64,000 nucleotides of DNA. Source: DATBLE01 sp050258035 (GTDB lineage: Bacteria; Actinomycetota; Thermoleophilia; Gaiellales; Gaiellaceae). The stretch spans positions 1 to 64,000 of the forward strand of contig JBLMYA010000022.1 of assembly GCA_050258035.1 (NCBI GenBank), written 5' to 3'. The notes below the pieces were generated by a model that was given only the letters and a program-made list of their open reading frames with translations, ran no database searches and was not told the DNA's origin. Of this stretch, positions 46,585-54,602 are shown one piece after another. A program made the translations under genes and the position numbers. Numbering within the stretch: the first letter of the stretch is position 1; every line of letters starts with the position of its first letter.

Positions 46585-46881
46585 TCAGATCTCGGCGACC
46601 TGCTCCAGCGTCCTCGGCTCGAAGCGCTCGACGAGCTCCTGCAACCGGGCGACGCGCTCGTGGTAGCCCGGGTCGCCACGCCAGCGGCGAACCGATGCGA
46701 TCGTCTCCCAGGGGCCGAAGCTGACGAACCTCCCCGGGCTCTCGACGTCCCTGAGCAGCCGCGCCCGGGCGCTGAGGCCCTGCCGGTGGCTCCACTCCGC
46801 CCACTCGCGCCAGCGAGTGACGAACTCCTCCTCGCGGCCCGGCTTCACCTGCCAGGTCGTGTGCGTGAACGGTGTTCCCAT
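46585..46881 (-). CDS. Antibiotic-biosynthesis-monooxygenase (ABM) fold protein
   Basis: A 98-residue ferredoxin-like alpha/beta domain: HTTWQVKPGREEEFVTRWREWAEWS is the ABM start, and RFVSFGPWETIASVRRWRGDPGYHERVARLQELV the second half. Such proteins act as cofactor-free monooxygenases, haem-degrading enzymes or simple dimers; nothing here decides. It precedes the helicase gene by 29 bp and diverges from thiD. Confidence 0.8.
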   Translation of the reverse strand: MGTPFTHTTWQVKPGREEEFVTRWREWAEWSHRQGLSARARLLRDVESPGRFVSFGPWETIASVRRWRGDPGYHERVARLQELVERFEPRTLEQVAEI

Positions 46882-46927
46882 GGCACCTCCACGAACGTCT
46901 GCGGCCGTGACACGATGCTAGCTGCGA

Positions 46928-47713
46928 ATGCAAGCCCCGCCCGTACGCCGTTGCCTGACCGTCGCCGGCTCCGACTCGGGGGGCGGCGCCGGGATCCAGG
47001 CCGACCTGAAGGCCTTCGCGGCCGCCGGCTGCCACGGGACGTCCGCGATCGTCGCGCTCACGGCCCAGAACACCCTCGGCGTCACCGGCGTCCTCGAGGT
47101 GCCGCCCGAGTTCGTCCGCGCGCAGCTCGAGGCCGTGTTCTCCGACATCGGCGTGGACGCGGCCAAGACCGGGATGCTGTTCTCGGCCGACATCGTCGAG
47201 ACGGTCGCCGCGTTCCTCGCCGAGCATCCCGTCCCGCTCGTCGTCGACCCGGTGATGGTCGCGACCTCGGGCGCGCGGCTCCTGCGCGAGGACGCCGTCG
47301 CGGTCATGGTCGAGCGGCTGTTCCCGCTCGCGACGGTCGTGACGCCGAACGTCCCCGAGGCAGAGGCGCTCACCGGAGGAGCGGGAACGAGCGCCGCGCT
47401 GGCCGAGCGGCTCCACGAGCTCGGAGCGTCGGCGGTGGTTGTCACCGGCGGTCACAGTGTCGACTCCTCCGACCACCTCTTCGACGGCCGCGAGCACGTC
47501 GAGATCCCCGTCGAGCGCTCCGACGTCGCAGCGACGCACGGTGCCGGCTGCACCCACTCGGCGACGCTCGCCGCAGGCCTGGCCGGGGGACTGTCCCTCG
47601 CGGATGCGGCCCGCGCGGCCGCGGCCGCCGCATCGCGCGCGGTCGCGAACGGCCTCGCCGAGATCGGTGCCGGCGAAGGGCCCGTCGATGTCGTCGGGAT
47701 CACGGCTCGCTGA
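46928..47713 (+). CDS. thiD: Hydroxymethylpyrimidine/phosphomethylpyrimidine kinase ThiD
   Basis: ThiD phosphorylates HMP twice for thiamine synthesis. It is a ribokinase-fold protein: CLTVAGSDSGGGAGIQADLKAF binds substrate, TAQNTLGV follows, IGVDAAKTGMLFS and VVDPVMVATSGARLL are family blocks, and DVAATHGAGCTHSATLAAGLA supplies the anion hole and catalytic residue (here THGAGC instead of THGTGC, still common). At 261 residues it is standard. ATG start, 46 bp from the divergent ABM gene. Confidence 0.93.
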   Translation: MQAPPVRRCLTVAGSDSGGGAGIQADLKAFAAAGCHGTSAIVALTAQNTLGVTGVLEVPPEFVRAQLEAVFSDIGVDAAKTGMLFSADIVETVAAFLAEHPVPLVVDPVMVATSGARLLREDAVAVMVERLFPLATVVTPNVPEAEALTGGAGTSAALAERLHELGASAVVVTGGHSVDSSDHLFDGREHVEIPVERSDVAATHGAGCTHSATLAAGLAGGLSLADAARAAAAAASRAVANGLAEIGAGEGPVDVVGITAR

Positions 47714-48530
47714 CGTCGGCGAGCTGGGCCTGCTCGCCGAGCTCGAGCGGCGCGGGCTGGCCGTGCGGATCTCCAACGACGCGGCCGAGCTGGCGGACGG
47801 GCGCGTCGTCACCCAGGACGTCCTCGTCGAGGGCGTGCACTTCCGGTTGGACTGGATCTCCTGGCGCGACCTCGGTTTCCGTGCGGCCGCGGTCAATCTG
47901 AGCGACCTGGCGGCGTCGGGCGCCCATCCGGAGGGGCTGGTCGTCACGCTGGCGGCGCCGTCCGGTACCGCGGTCGCCGACGTAGTGGAGCTGTACGAGG
48001 GCCTCGCGGAGGCGGGCACGCCTGTGATCGGCGGCGACACGAGCGACTCCGAGCGCCTCGTCCTGAGCGTGACCGCGATCGGCACGTCGGAGCGGGTTCC
48101 CGGGCGGGCGGGGGCGCAGCCGGGCGACGTCCTGGTCGTGACGGGGCCGCTCGGCGCGTCCGGGGCCGCGTTTCGCCGCGGCAGCTACGTCCGCCCGCCG
48201 CTCCGGCTCGAGGAGGGGAGGGCGCTGGCGAGGACGGCGCACGCCTTGATCGACGTCTCCGACGGCCTCGCCCGGGATGCCGGGCACGTCGCCGCCCGCT
48301 CCGGCTGCCGAGTGGTCGTCGAGCTCGACCGCGTACCGCTCGCCGACGGCGCCGAGCTCACCGACCTCGGTTTCGGCGAGGACTACGAGCTCCTCGCGGC
48401 CGTCCCGCACGGGGGAGCCCTCGGCTTCCCCGAGATCGGCCGGTGCGAGGAGGGCGACGGTGTCGAGCTGCGATTGCACGGCGAGCGCGTCGAACTCGGC
48501 GGCTTCGAGCACTTCGCCGCCAGGCGATGA
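47688..48530 (+). CDS. thiL: Thiamine-monophosphate kinase ThiL
   Basis: ThiL makes thiamine diphosphate from the monophosphate with ATP. The PurM-like fold is visible: DVGELGLLAELERRGL, RISNDAAELADGRVVTQDVLVEGVHFRLDW, NLSDLAASGAHPEGLVVTLA, IGGDTSDSERLVLSVTAIG and ALIDVSDGLARDAGHVA. The usual GDDAA motif reads SNDAA here. ATG at 47688 overlaps thiD by 26 bases and has GAAGGG about nine bases upstream. At 280 residues it is slightly short for the family. Confidence 0.9.
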   Translation: MSSGSRLADVGELGLLAELERRGLAVRISNDAAELADGRVVTQDVLVEGVHFRLDWISWRDLGFRAAAVNLSDLAASGAHPEGLVVTLAAPSGTAVADVVELYEGLAEAGTPVIGGDTSDSERLVLSVTAIGTSERVPGRAGAQPGDVLVVTGPLGASGAAFRRGSYVRPPLRLEEGRALARTAHALIDVSDGLARDAGHVAARSGCRVVVELDRVPLADGAELTDLGFGEDYELLAAVPHGGALGFPEIGRCEEGDGVELRLHGERVELGGFEHFAARR

Positions 48531-48564
48531 TCGAACCGCGCGTCAGGCTGCAGCCGGTTCCGGC

Positions 48565-48882
48565 CTAGCCGAGCCAGGCGGCGAACTGCTTCTCGAAGTG
48601 GGCGCGCGGTCGCGCCCCGACCACCGCCTGCCGGGCGACTCCGCCCTCGAAGAGGATCACGGTCGGCAGCGAGAGCACTCCGTGCTCGGCTGCTCTCAGG
48701 GGATGGTCGTCGATGTTGACCGTCACGAAGCCGACCCGGTCTCCGTGCTCGGCCTCCAGCTCCTCGAGCGCCCGGCCGACGGCCTTGCACGGGCCGCACC
48801 AGGGCGCCCAGAAGTCGACGACCACGGGCCGGTCGGCTTCCAGCACGTCTTCGGCGAACGTCTGGTCGGTGACCTCGACCAT
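48565..48882 (-). CDS. trxA: Thioredoxin
   Basis: A single thioredoxin domain of 105 residues with active site Cys-29/Cys-32 in DFWAPWCGPCKAVG and the cis-proline loop LSLPTVILFEGG. It keeps cytoplasmic protein thiols reduced with a thioredoxin reductase, which is not encoded here. The ATG at 48882 fixes the standard length. It lies five bases after the glycosyltransferase stop on the same strand. Confidence 0.94.
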   Translation of the reverse strand: MVEVTDQTFAEDVLEADRPVVVDFWAPWCGPCKAVGRALEELEAEHGDRVGFVTVNIDDHPLRAAEHGVLSLPTVILFEGGVARQAVVGARPRAHFEKQFAAWLG

Positions 48883-48887
48883 CGGGG

Positions 48888-49610
48888 TCAGCGTAGACGG
48901 CCGGTCAGTGTCTGGACCCCCAGGTATGGAACGCGCCAGATCGCCTCGAGCACGATCGACCGGCTCATCTTGGACGCGCCCGCCTCGCGGTCGCTGAAGG
49001 TGATCGGGACCTCGACGACGCGGAAGCCCGCGCGGAGGGCCCGGTAGGTCGTCTCGATCTGGAACGCGTAGCCGCGGGAGGACACGGCGTCGAGGTCGAT
49101 CCGCTCCAGCACCTCGCGCCGGTAGCACTTGAAGCCGCCGGTCAGGTCGCGGATCGGCGCGGCGAGCAGCACCTGCGCGTACAGCGAGCCCGCCCGCGAG
49201 ACGAAGCGGCGCCCCATGCCCCAGTTCTCCACCCGGCCCCCCCGGACGTACCGGGAGCCCAGCACGACGTCGGCGTCGGCGGCCGCGGCGATCAGGCGGG
49301 GAACGTCGTCGGGGTCGTGGGAGAAGTCGCAGTCCATCTCGAGCACGAGGTCGGCGCCGCCGGCGAGAGCGTGTCGGAAGGCGGCCAGGTAGGCCGGGCC
49401 GAGCCCTTCCTTCGCGGTGCGGTGGAGGACGGCGACCCGGGCGTGCTCCTCGGCGAGGCGGTCGGCGATCCGGCCGGTGCCGTCGGGCGAGCCGTCGTCG
49501 ATCACCAGCACCGTGTCGTCGGTGCCCAGCCGGTCGAGGAGGGCGGCGACCATCGGCTCGAGGTTCTCGCGCTCGTTGTACGTCGGGAGGCAGACCGTGG
49601 CTCGGGGCAC
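48888..49610 (-). CDS. Dolichol/polyprenol-phosphate mannosyltransferase-like GT2
   Basis: A family 2 glycosyltransferase of the DPM1/Ppm1 type, which moves mannose from GDP-mannose to a polyprenyl phosphate carrier. Motifs: VCLPTYNERENLEPMVAALL, VLVIDDGSPDGTGRIAD, and DxD in VLEMDCDFSHDPDDVPRL, then DLTGGFKCYRREVLE and FSDREAGASKMS. No membrane tail is present (240 residues). I use GTG 49610, which puts the first strand at the amino end; an ATG at 49637 would overlap the divergent polX start. Confidence 0.88.
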   Translation of the reverse strand: MPRATVCLPTYNERENLEPMVAALLDRLGTDDTVLVIDDGSPDGTGRIADRLAEEHARVAVLHRTAKEGLGPAYLAAFRHALAGGADLVLEMDCDFSHDPDDVPRLIAAAADADVVLGSRYVRGGRVENWGMGRRFVSRAGSLYAQVLLAAPIRDLTGGFKCYRREVLERIDLDAVSSRGYAFQIETTYRALRAGFRVVEVPITFSDREAGASKMSRSIVLEAIWRVPYLGVQTLTGRLR

Positions 49611-49635
49611 GGTGCCTATGATCGCGACAGTGGCC

Positions 49636-51330
49636 ATGCCGCGGAACGCAGAGGTGATCGAGCAGATCGAGCTGCTCGCCGACATGCTCGAGCTCGAGGG
49701 GACGGAGCCGTTCCGGGTGCTCGCCTACAGACGGGCCGCGCAGCGGATCGGCGAGACGGGCGGCTCGATCGCGCAGCTCGCCCTCGACGGAAAGGCGAAG
49801 GAGCTCCAGGGCATCGGGAAGACGATCGAGGAGAAGATCGTCCAGATCGTCGAGCAGGGCGAGATCGAGGCGCTCGCGAAGCGGAAGGAGCGGATCCCGC
49901 CGGACGTGGTCGCCTTCATGCGCCTGCCGGGCCTCGGCCCCAAGACCGCTCGGCGGATCTGGAAGGAGCTCGACGTGACCACGCTGGAGGGGTTGCGCGA
50001 GGCCGCCGAGCAGCAGCGGCTGCGGACGCTCACGGGTCTCGGGCCGAAGGTCGAGGAGAACGTCCTGAAGGCGCTCCGCGAGCGCTCGAAGCCGAAGGCA
50101 CCGACTCGGCCCCTGCTCGGTCAGGGGCTGCCCGCAGTACTGGCTGCGGTCGAGGTGCTGCGCGCCCACCCGGCCGCAGAGCAGGTGTCGGAGGCAGGCA
50201 GCGTCCGCCGTCGCCGTGAGACGTTCCGGGACCTCGACATCATCGCCACCGCCGCCGACGCGGAGGCGCTGATCGATGCCTTTACCGGGTTGGGGTGGGT
50301 CGCGGACGTCGTCGCCAAGGGGGGGACGAAGGCCACCGTGATCTCGCACGACGGTCTCCGGTTCGACCTCAGGGTCGTGCCGCCGGAGTGCTACGGGAAC
50401 CTGCTCCAGCACTTCACCGGCTCGAAGAACCACAACGTCGCGATGCGCGAGGAGGCGCAGCGGCGGGGCCTTTCGATCTCCGAGTACGGGATCACGGAGG
50501 TCGAGTCGGGAGAGGTGCACACGTTCCGAACCGAGGAGGAGCTGTACGAGTGGCTCGGCTACCAGTTCATCCCGCCGGAGCTGCGCGAGTCGGCGGGCGA
50601 GCTGGAGGCTGCACGGCGTGGGGAGCTGCCGGTCCTTGTCGGGGAAGATGACCTGCGGGGCGACCTGCACGCGCACACGACCTGGTCGGCGGACGGGAAG
50701 AACACGATGGAGGAGATGGCGCTCGCCGCCAGGGCGCGGGGCTACTCGTACCTCGCGATCACCGACCACTCGCACTATCTGCGCGACGGGCGCCTGGAGG
50801 CGCAGGCCGAGGAGCTGGCCGGGCTCGCGGCGCGGCTGAAGCCGTTCCGGCTGCTGCACGGGATCGAGGTGAACATCCGCGCGAACGGCATGCTGGACGT
50901 CCCCGACCAGACGCTCGCCGGGCTCGACTGGGTGGTGGCGTCCATCCACGCGGCGTTCTCCACCTCGCCCACGGAACGCTTGCTGGCAGCGATGGAGAAC
51001 CCGAACGTCGACGTGATCGGTCACCTGACGGGTCGAAAGATCAACAAGCGCGGCCCGATGGACATCGATCTCGAGCGGGTGTTCGCGAAGGGGGTGGAGA
51101 CCGGGACGGCGGTCGAGATCAACTCGCAGCCCGACCGGCTCGACCTGCGCGATGCCGACGCGCGGCTGGCCGGAGAGCGAGGGGTCGGGATCGTCGTCTC
51201 GACGGATGCGCACTCCGTCGGCGCGCTCGGCTACGCGACCCTCGGCATCGGACAGGCCCGGCGGGCGTGGCTGTCGAAGGACCAGATCGTCAACACGCGG
51301 CCGTGGTCGAAGGTGAAGGTCAAGAAGTGA
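49636..51330 (+). CDS. polX: Family X DNA polymerase with PHP exonuclease (PolX)
   Basis: A gap-filling repair polymerase of 564 residues. Residues about 1-70 form the 8-kDa domain with the helix-hairpin-helix LQGIGKTIEEKI, and LPGLGPKTARRIW is a second one. The nucleotidyltransferase domain has VSEAGSVRRRRETFRDLDIIA, holding the first two catalytic Asp, and a later Asp strand. The carboxy-terminal PHP domain carries metal ligands in RGDLHAHTTWSADG, AITDHSHYL, HGIEVNIR and VSTDAHSVGALGY. Such proteins also excise 3' ends. Its GTGA end overlaps the next gene. Confidence 0.94.
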   Translation: MPRNAEVIEQIELLADMLELEGTEPFRVLAYRRAAQRIGETGGSIAQLALDGKAKELQGIGKTIEEKIVQIVEQGEIEALAKRKERIPPDVVAFMRLPGLGPKTARRIWKELDVTTLEGLREAAEQQRLRTLTGLGPKVEENVLKALRERSKPKAPTRPLLGQGLPAVLAAVEVLRAHPAAEQVSEAGSVRRRRETFRDLDIIATAADAEALIDAFTGLGWVADVVAKGGTKATVISHDGLRFDLRVVPPECYGNLLQHFTGSKNHNVAMREEAQRRGLSISEYGITEVESGEVHTFRTEEELYEWLGYQFIPPELRESAGELEAARRGELPVLVGEDDLRGDLHAHTTWSADGKNTMEEMALAARARGYSYLAITDHSHYLRDGRLEAQAEELAGLAARLKPFRLLHGIEVNIRANGMLDVPDQTLAGLDWVVASIHAAFSTSPTERLLAAMENPNVDVIGHLTGRKINKRGPMDIDLERVFAKGVETGTAVEINSQPDRLDLRDADARLAGERGVGIVVSTDAHSVGALGYATLGIGQARRAWLSKDQIVNTRPWSKVKVKK

Positions 51331-52622
51331 CCACGTTCCGGGAGGACGGCCACCGAGCGGTCGACTGGGCCGCCGACTACCTGGAGCGCGTCGCCGAGCT
51401 GCCGGTGCTCGCGCAGGTCCGGCCCGGTGAGATCCGCGCGCGGCTCCCTCGGTTGCCGCCCCAGGAGCCCGAGCCCTTCGAGGCGGTGCTCCGCGACCTC
51501 GACGAGATCCTGCTCCCCGGCGTCACCCACTGGCAGCACCCGCGCTTCTTCGCCTACTTCGCCACGACCGGCGCCGAGCCCGGGATCCTCGCCGAGCTGC
51601 TCGCCGCCACGTTGAACTCGGTCGGCTTCCTCTGGCGTACGGCGCCTGCCTCGACCGAGCTCGAGCTCCTGGTCTGCGACTGGGTCGCACAGCTGATCGG
51701 GCTGCCGCCCGCCTGGCACGGGCACATCGAGGACACGGCCTCCACTTCCACGCTCGCCGCGCTGGTCGCGGCACGGCACACGACCGGCCGGAACGTGGTC
51801 GTCTGCTCCGAGCACGCCCACTCGGCCGCCGACAAGGCGGCGCGGATGCTGGGCATGGAGCTCCGCAAAGTCCCGTCCGACGATGCGTTCCGGATGCGGA
51901 CCGGCGCTCTGGAGCTGAAGGACGTCGCCGCGGTGGTGGCGACGGTGGGCACGACCTCCACGACGTCGGTCGACCCGCTGCCGGCGATCGCCGAGCGCTG
52001 CGCAGCGGCAGGCGCGTGGCTCCACGTCGACGCCGCGTACGCCGGTTCCGCGATGGTGTGTCCCGAGCTGCGCTGGGCGTTCGAGGGGATCGAACGCGCC
52101 GACTCGCTGGTCGTCAACGCGCACAAGTGGATGTTCACGCCGATGGACTGCTCCCTCTTCTGGACGAGCCGACCGACCGAGCTCCGCGACGCGTTCTCGC
52201 TCGTCCCCGAGTTCCTGCGGACGAGCGACGAGGGCGTGCTCAACCTGAGCGAGTACGGACCGGCCCTCGGGCGGCGTTTTCGCTCGCTCAAGCTCTGGGC
52301 GGTCCTCCGCTGCTACGGCGCCGAGGGTCTGAGGCACCGCATTCGCGAGGCAATCCGTCTGGCCGAGCTGTTCGAGGACTGGGTGCGGGAAGAGCCGGGG
52401 TGGGAGCTGTGTGCGCCGCGGCCGTTCTCTGTCGTCTGCTTCCGGAGGGAGGGGAGGGACGAGGAGAACGAGGCGATCCTCGAGCGGGTGAACGCGAGCG
52501 GCGAGATCTTCATCTCGCACACGAAGCTGAACGACCGCTATGTCCTCCGGCTTGCGATCGGAAGCGACCGCACCACCGAGGACGACGTCGGCCGTGCCTG
52601 GGACGTCCTCCGCGCTACGTGA
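51327..52622 (+). CDS. PLP-dependent group II decarboxylase (aromatic amino acid type)
   Basis: A pyridoxal-phosphate decarboxylase close to aromatic-L-amino-acid/tryptophan decarboxylases. The cofactor Lys is in SLVVNAHKWMFTPMDCS; the phosphate loop is DTASTSTLAALVAARH, HVDAAYAGSA holds the Asp for the pyridine nitrogen, and VTHWQHPRFFAYFATTGAEPGILAEL is the substrate-side signature. At 431 residues it is a little short of eukaryotic homologues. The amine product is unknown. GTG start overlaps polX; convergent with the antiporter by eight bases. Confidence 0.9.
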   Translation: MTTFREDGHRAVDWAADYLERVAELPVLAQVRPGEIRARLPRLPPQEPEPFEAVLRDLDEILLPGVTHWQHPRFFAYFATTGAEPGILAELLAATLNSVGFLWRTAPASTELELLVCDWVAQLIGLPPAWHGHIEDTASTSTLAALVAARHTTGRNVVVCSEHAHSAADKAARMLGMELRKVPSDDAFRMRTGALELKDVAAVVATVGTTSTTSVDPLPAIAERCAAAGAWLHVDAAYAGSAMVCPELRWAFEGIERADSLVVNAHKWMFTPMDCSLFWTSRPTELRDAFSLVPEFLRTSDEGVLNLSEYGPALGRRFRSLKLWAVLRCYGAEGLRHRIREAIRLAELFEDWVREEPGWELCAPRPFSVVCFRREGRDEENEAILERVNASGEIFISHTKLNDRYVLRLAIGSDRTTEDDVGRAWDVLRAT

Positions 52623-53667
52623 CCTTGGGCAAGAACGCGATCACCGCCGCATAGATCACGACCAGCGCGATCGAGTCGATCCCGACCCGCATGAAGCAGC
52701 GCTCGGGGCGCGCGACCACCGCGGCGCCGACGATGCCCGTCATCAGCAGCCCGGCTGCGCCGAGCCACACGTCCGAATGCCTCTCGGCCACGATCACCGG
52801 CGTGCCGGCGAGGACGTCGGCGAGCAGGAAGAGCGTCAGCTGGAACGAGTTGCCGCCCAGGATGTCGCCCATCGCGAGCTGGTGGTCGCCCAGGCGCACC
52901 GCCGCGATCCCGCTCGAGATCTCCGGCAGTGCCGTCGCCGCCGCGAGGACTGTGGCCCCGAAGATCGCTCCCTGGAGGCCCATCCGCCCGGCGAGCTCGT
53001 TGCCCGACGACTGCAGTGTCACCCCGGCGCCGAGCGTGATGCCGGCGGCGGCCAGGAAGACGACGACGACGAACCACGTCGGCCGGTTCGCGAACGGGCG
53101 GCGCTCGGCCGGGTGATCCTCTCGGACATGGCGGCGGCCGGGTCGGGCGCCCGGCATGTCGATCTTCCAGTCGGTGCGCATCCGCACGCGGTTGACGACC
53201 CAGACGCCGCCGATCCAGAGGAGGACGACCGCGATCGACGTCGGGCTGACGTCGCCGACGCTGGTCTGGGCGGGCAGGGCGCCGCCGCCGAGGACGGTCG
53301 CCAGGCAGACGACGACGATGAACGCCTCGAGCACGGGCGTCAGCGATCCGACGAGGTAGCTCAGCGGCCGGTCCGGCCCCGCCGCGGCGTCGAGTGCCAC
53401 GAGGACGAGCGTCTGGATCGCGATCCCGCCGATCAGGTTTCCCACCGCGAGATCGAGGTGGCCGGCGAGCGAGGCCGAGGCGACGATGGCGATCTCCGGG
53501 AGCGTTCCCGCGATCGCGAGCAGGATCAGGCCGCCGAGCGCCTCCCCGAGCCCGAACCGTCGATCGAGGGAGTCGGTGCTCTTGGAGAGGGAGATGCCTG
53601 CGATCCAGGTCGCCGCCGAGCCTGCCACGAACACGACCACGAGCAGCGGCGTGGACAGGCTCGTCAC
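52615..53667 (-). CDS. Cation/Ca2+ antiporter of the CaCA superfamily
   Basis: Two homologous halves of five or more helices are visible, each with an alpha repeat: AIAGTLPEIAIVASASLAGHLDLAVGNLIGG and AAATALPEISSGIAAVRLGDHQLAMGDILGGNSFQLTLFLLADVL. The Glu in both repeats and the Gly-Asn/Asp residues are the ion site of sodium/calcium and calcium/proton exchangers. A hydrophilic linker with GARPGRRHVREDHPAERR divides the halves. I prefer GTG 53667; a GTG at 53697 would overlap the divergent gene. Confidence 0.88.
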   Translation of the reverse strand: MTSLSTPLLVVVFVAGSAATWIAGISLSKSTDSLDRRFGLGEALGGLILLAIAGTLPEIAIVASASLAGHLDLAVGNLIGGIAIQTLVLVALDAAAGPDRPLSYLVGSLTPVLEAFIVVVCLATVLGGGALPAQTSVGDVSPTSIAVVLLWIGGVWVVNRVRMRTDWKIDMPGARPGRRHVREDHPAERRPFANRPTWFVVVVFLAAAGITLGAGVTLQSSGNELAGRMGLQGAIFGATVLAAATALPEISSGIAAVRLGDHQLAMGDILGGNSFQLTLFLLADVLAGTPVIVAERHSDVWLGAAGLLMTGIVGAAVVARPERCFMRVGIDSIALVVIYAAVIAFLPKVT

Positions 53668-53686
53668 GCGAGTAGCGTACGGCGGG

Positions 53687-54219
53687 ATGGTGCCCACCGA
53701 GGTGACGACCGGGCGGTTGCTGCTCCGCCGTTGGCACGACGAGGACGTGGAGCCGCTACACGAGATCTACGAGCAGCCGGAGTACCTGGAGACGATGCCG
53801 GCGCTCACTCTGACGAGACCCGGGCCCAGGTGAGCAGGCTGATGCTCGCCTGGGAGACGGACGGCTACTCCCAGTGGGCCGCGTGCGACCTCGGGACGGG
53901 CCGGCTGATCGGGCGGATCGGACTGCTCTGCCACCACGACTGGCCGCTCTCCCCCGACCGGCCGGTCCCCGAGGTCGGCTGGGTGTTGCACCGTGATTTC
54001 TGGCGCCGTGGCCTTGCGACGGAGGGCGGCCGGGCGGGGGTCGACGTGTGGCGCGAGCACCTCTCGGCCGAGCCGCGCCTCTACTCCTTCACGACGCCCG
54101 ACAACGTCAGGTCACGTGCGGTGATGGCGCGGCTCGGCTTCGTGCTCGGCGGCGAGGGCGTGCGCTGGCACGGGTACGACATGGTCTGGTACGCGCGCGA
54201 CCGCTCAAATCCCAAGTAA
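53687..54219 (+). pseudogene. GNAT acetyltransferase (RimJ/RimL type) broken by a frameshift
   Basis: The first frame encodes a typical start, TGRLLLRRWHDEDVEPLHEIYEQPEYLETMPALT, and ends at a TGA at 53831-53833. The continuation is in another frame: ETRAQVSRLMLAWETDG, LIGRIGLLCHHDWP, EVGWVLHRDFWRRGLATEGG (acetyl-CoA loop) and NVRSRAVMARLGFVLGGEG. Inserting a single G near 53812, so that CTGACG reads CTGGACGAG, would restore one protein of about 177 residues with the usual Asp-Glu-Thr-Arg-Ala-Gln motif. This is either a recent loss or a sequence error. The last codon, AAG-TAA, lies in the first palindrome copy. Confidence 0.85.
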
Positions 54220-54233
54220 CAGTCTGTTACCTG
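54213..54233. repeat. Palindromic repeat, copy 1 (left arm of inverted pair)
   Basis: GTAACAGTCTGTTAC is a 15-bp palindrome with a single central base. It is flanked by CAA on the left and CTG on the right. It contains TAA on both strands: TAA 54217-54219 ends the GNAT frame and TAA (complement of 54227-54229) ends the small gene on the minus strand. The second copy 369 bases away is its reverse complement except for the central base. Confidence 0.85.
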
Positions 54234-54514
54234 CTCGCCAGTGGCGTCCCGGCGAGGTAGTCGAGAAGTGCCTCCGGTGGCCTCGACCGGAAAGCGATCT
54301 CGAGCAAGATCTTCCCGATCGTCGGGTCGAGGCGGCCACGGCGATGCCGCTTCACGAGGTGGCGCACCTGCTCGTAGCTCGGTCGCGACAGACCGAGATC
54401 CTCTGCAAGTGCGCCGATTCTCCGGTTCGTCTCGGCCATCGGCCTCCCCGGATCGTCGACCAGAGCAATTGCCGCGACGAGCCGGACATCGATGCGAGGT
54501 GCTGCAGCGGGCAC
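54227..54514 (-). CDS. Small putative helix-turn-helix protein inside inverted palindromes
   Basis: I do not recognise a named family. The 95-residue protein is mostly helical, with AETNRRIGALAEDLGLSRPSYEQVRHLVKRHRR looking like a helix-turn-helix with a basic recognition helix, then LDPTIGKILLEIAFRSRPPEALLDYL. It starts with GTG and ends in TAA supplied by the palindrome copy 1. A perfect 14-bp palindrome lies 33-46 bp upstream and palindrome copy 2 lies 71 bp upstream, fitting an autoregulatory repressor. It is convergent with the GNAT gene and co-directional with the Nudix gene. Confidence 0.65.
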   Translation of the reverse strand: MPAAAPRIDVRLVAAIALVDDPGRPMAETNRRIGALAEDLGLSRPSYEQVRHLVKRHRRGRLDPTIGKILLEIAFRSRPPEALLDYLAGTPLASR

Positions 54515-54546
54515 GGTGACAGCGTGAATCGGATCCTGTGACGCCC

Positions 54547-54560
54547 GGGTGCCGGCACCC
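54547..54560. promoter_or_regulatory. Perfect 14-bp palindrome upstream of the small HTH gene
   Basis: GGGTGCC and GGCACCC are exact inverted arms without a spacer. The site lies 33 bp before the GTG of the small minus-strand gene and 22 bp from palindrome copy 2, a sensible place for an operator of a dimeric repressor. In high-GC DNA such a palindrome can also arise by chance, so this is moderate evidence. Confidence 0.4.
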
Positions 54561-54581
54561 TCACGACTCTCACAGCCTCGC

Positions 54582-54602
54582 CAGGTAACAGTCTGTTACT
54601 TG
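54582..54602. repeat. Palindromic repeat, copy 2 (right arm of inverted pair)
   Basis: The same GTAACAGTCTGTTAC core at 54585-54599, now with CAG on the left and TTG on the right, the mirror image of copy 1. The Nudix gene on the minus strand ends AAG-TAA inside this copy, the same codons as the GNAT end in copy 1. Confidence 0.85.

Noticed and set aside
43026..46679. 1217-codon minus-strand frame over the helicase and the cysteine-repeat gene
   Set aside because: A shifted-frame shadow; it runs through two real genes and lacks motifs.
49611..49637. Earlier ATG start for the mannosyltransferase-like gene
   Set aside because: It would overlap the divergent polX ATG; GTG 49610 starts exactly at the conserved first strand.
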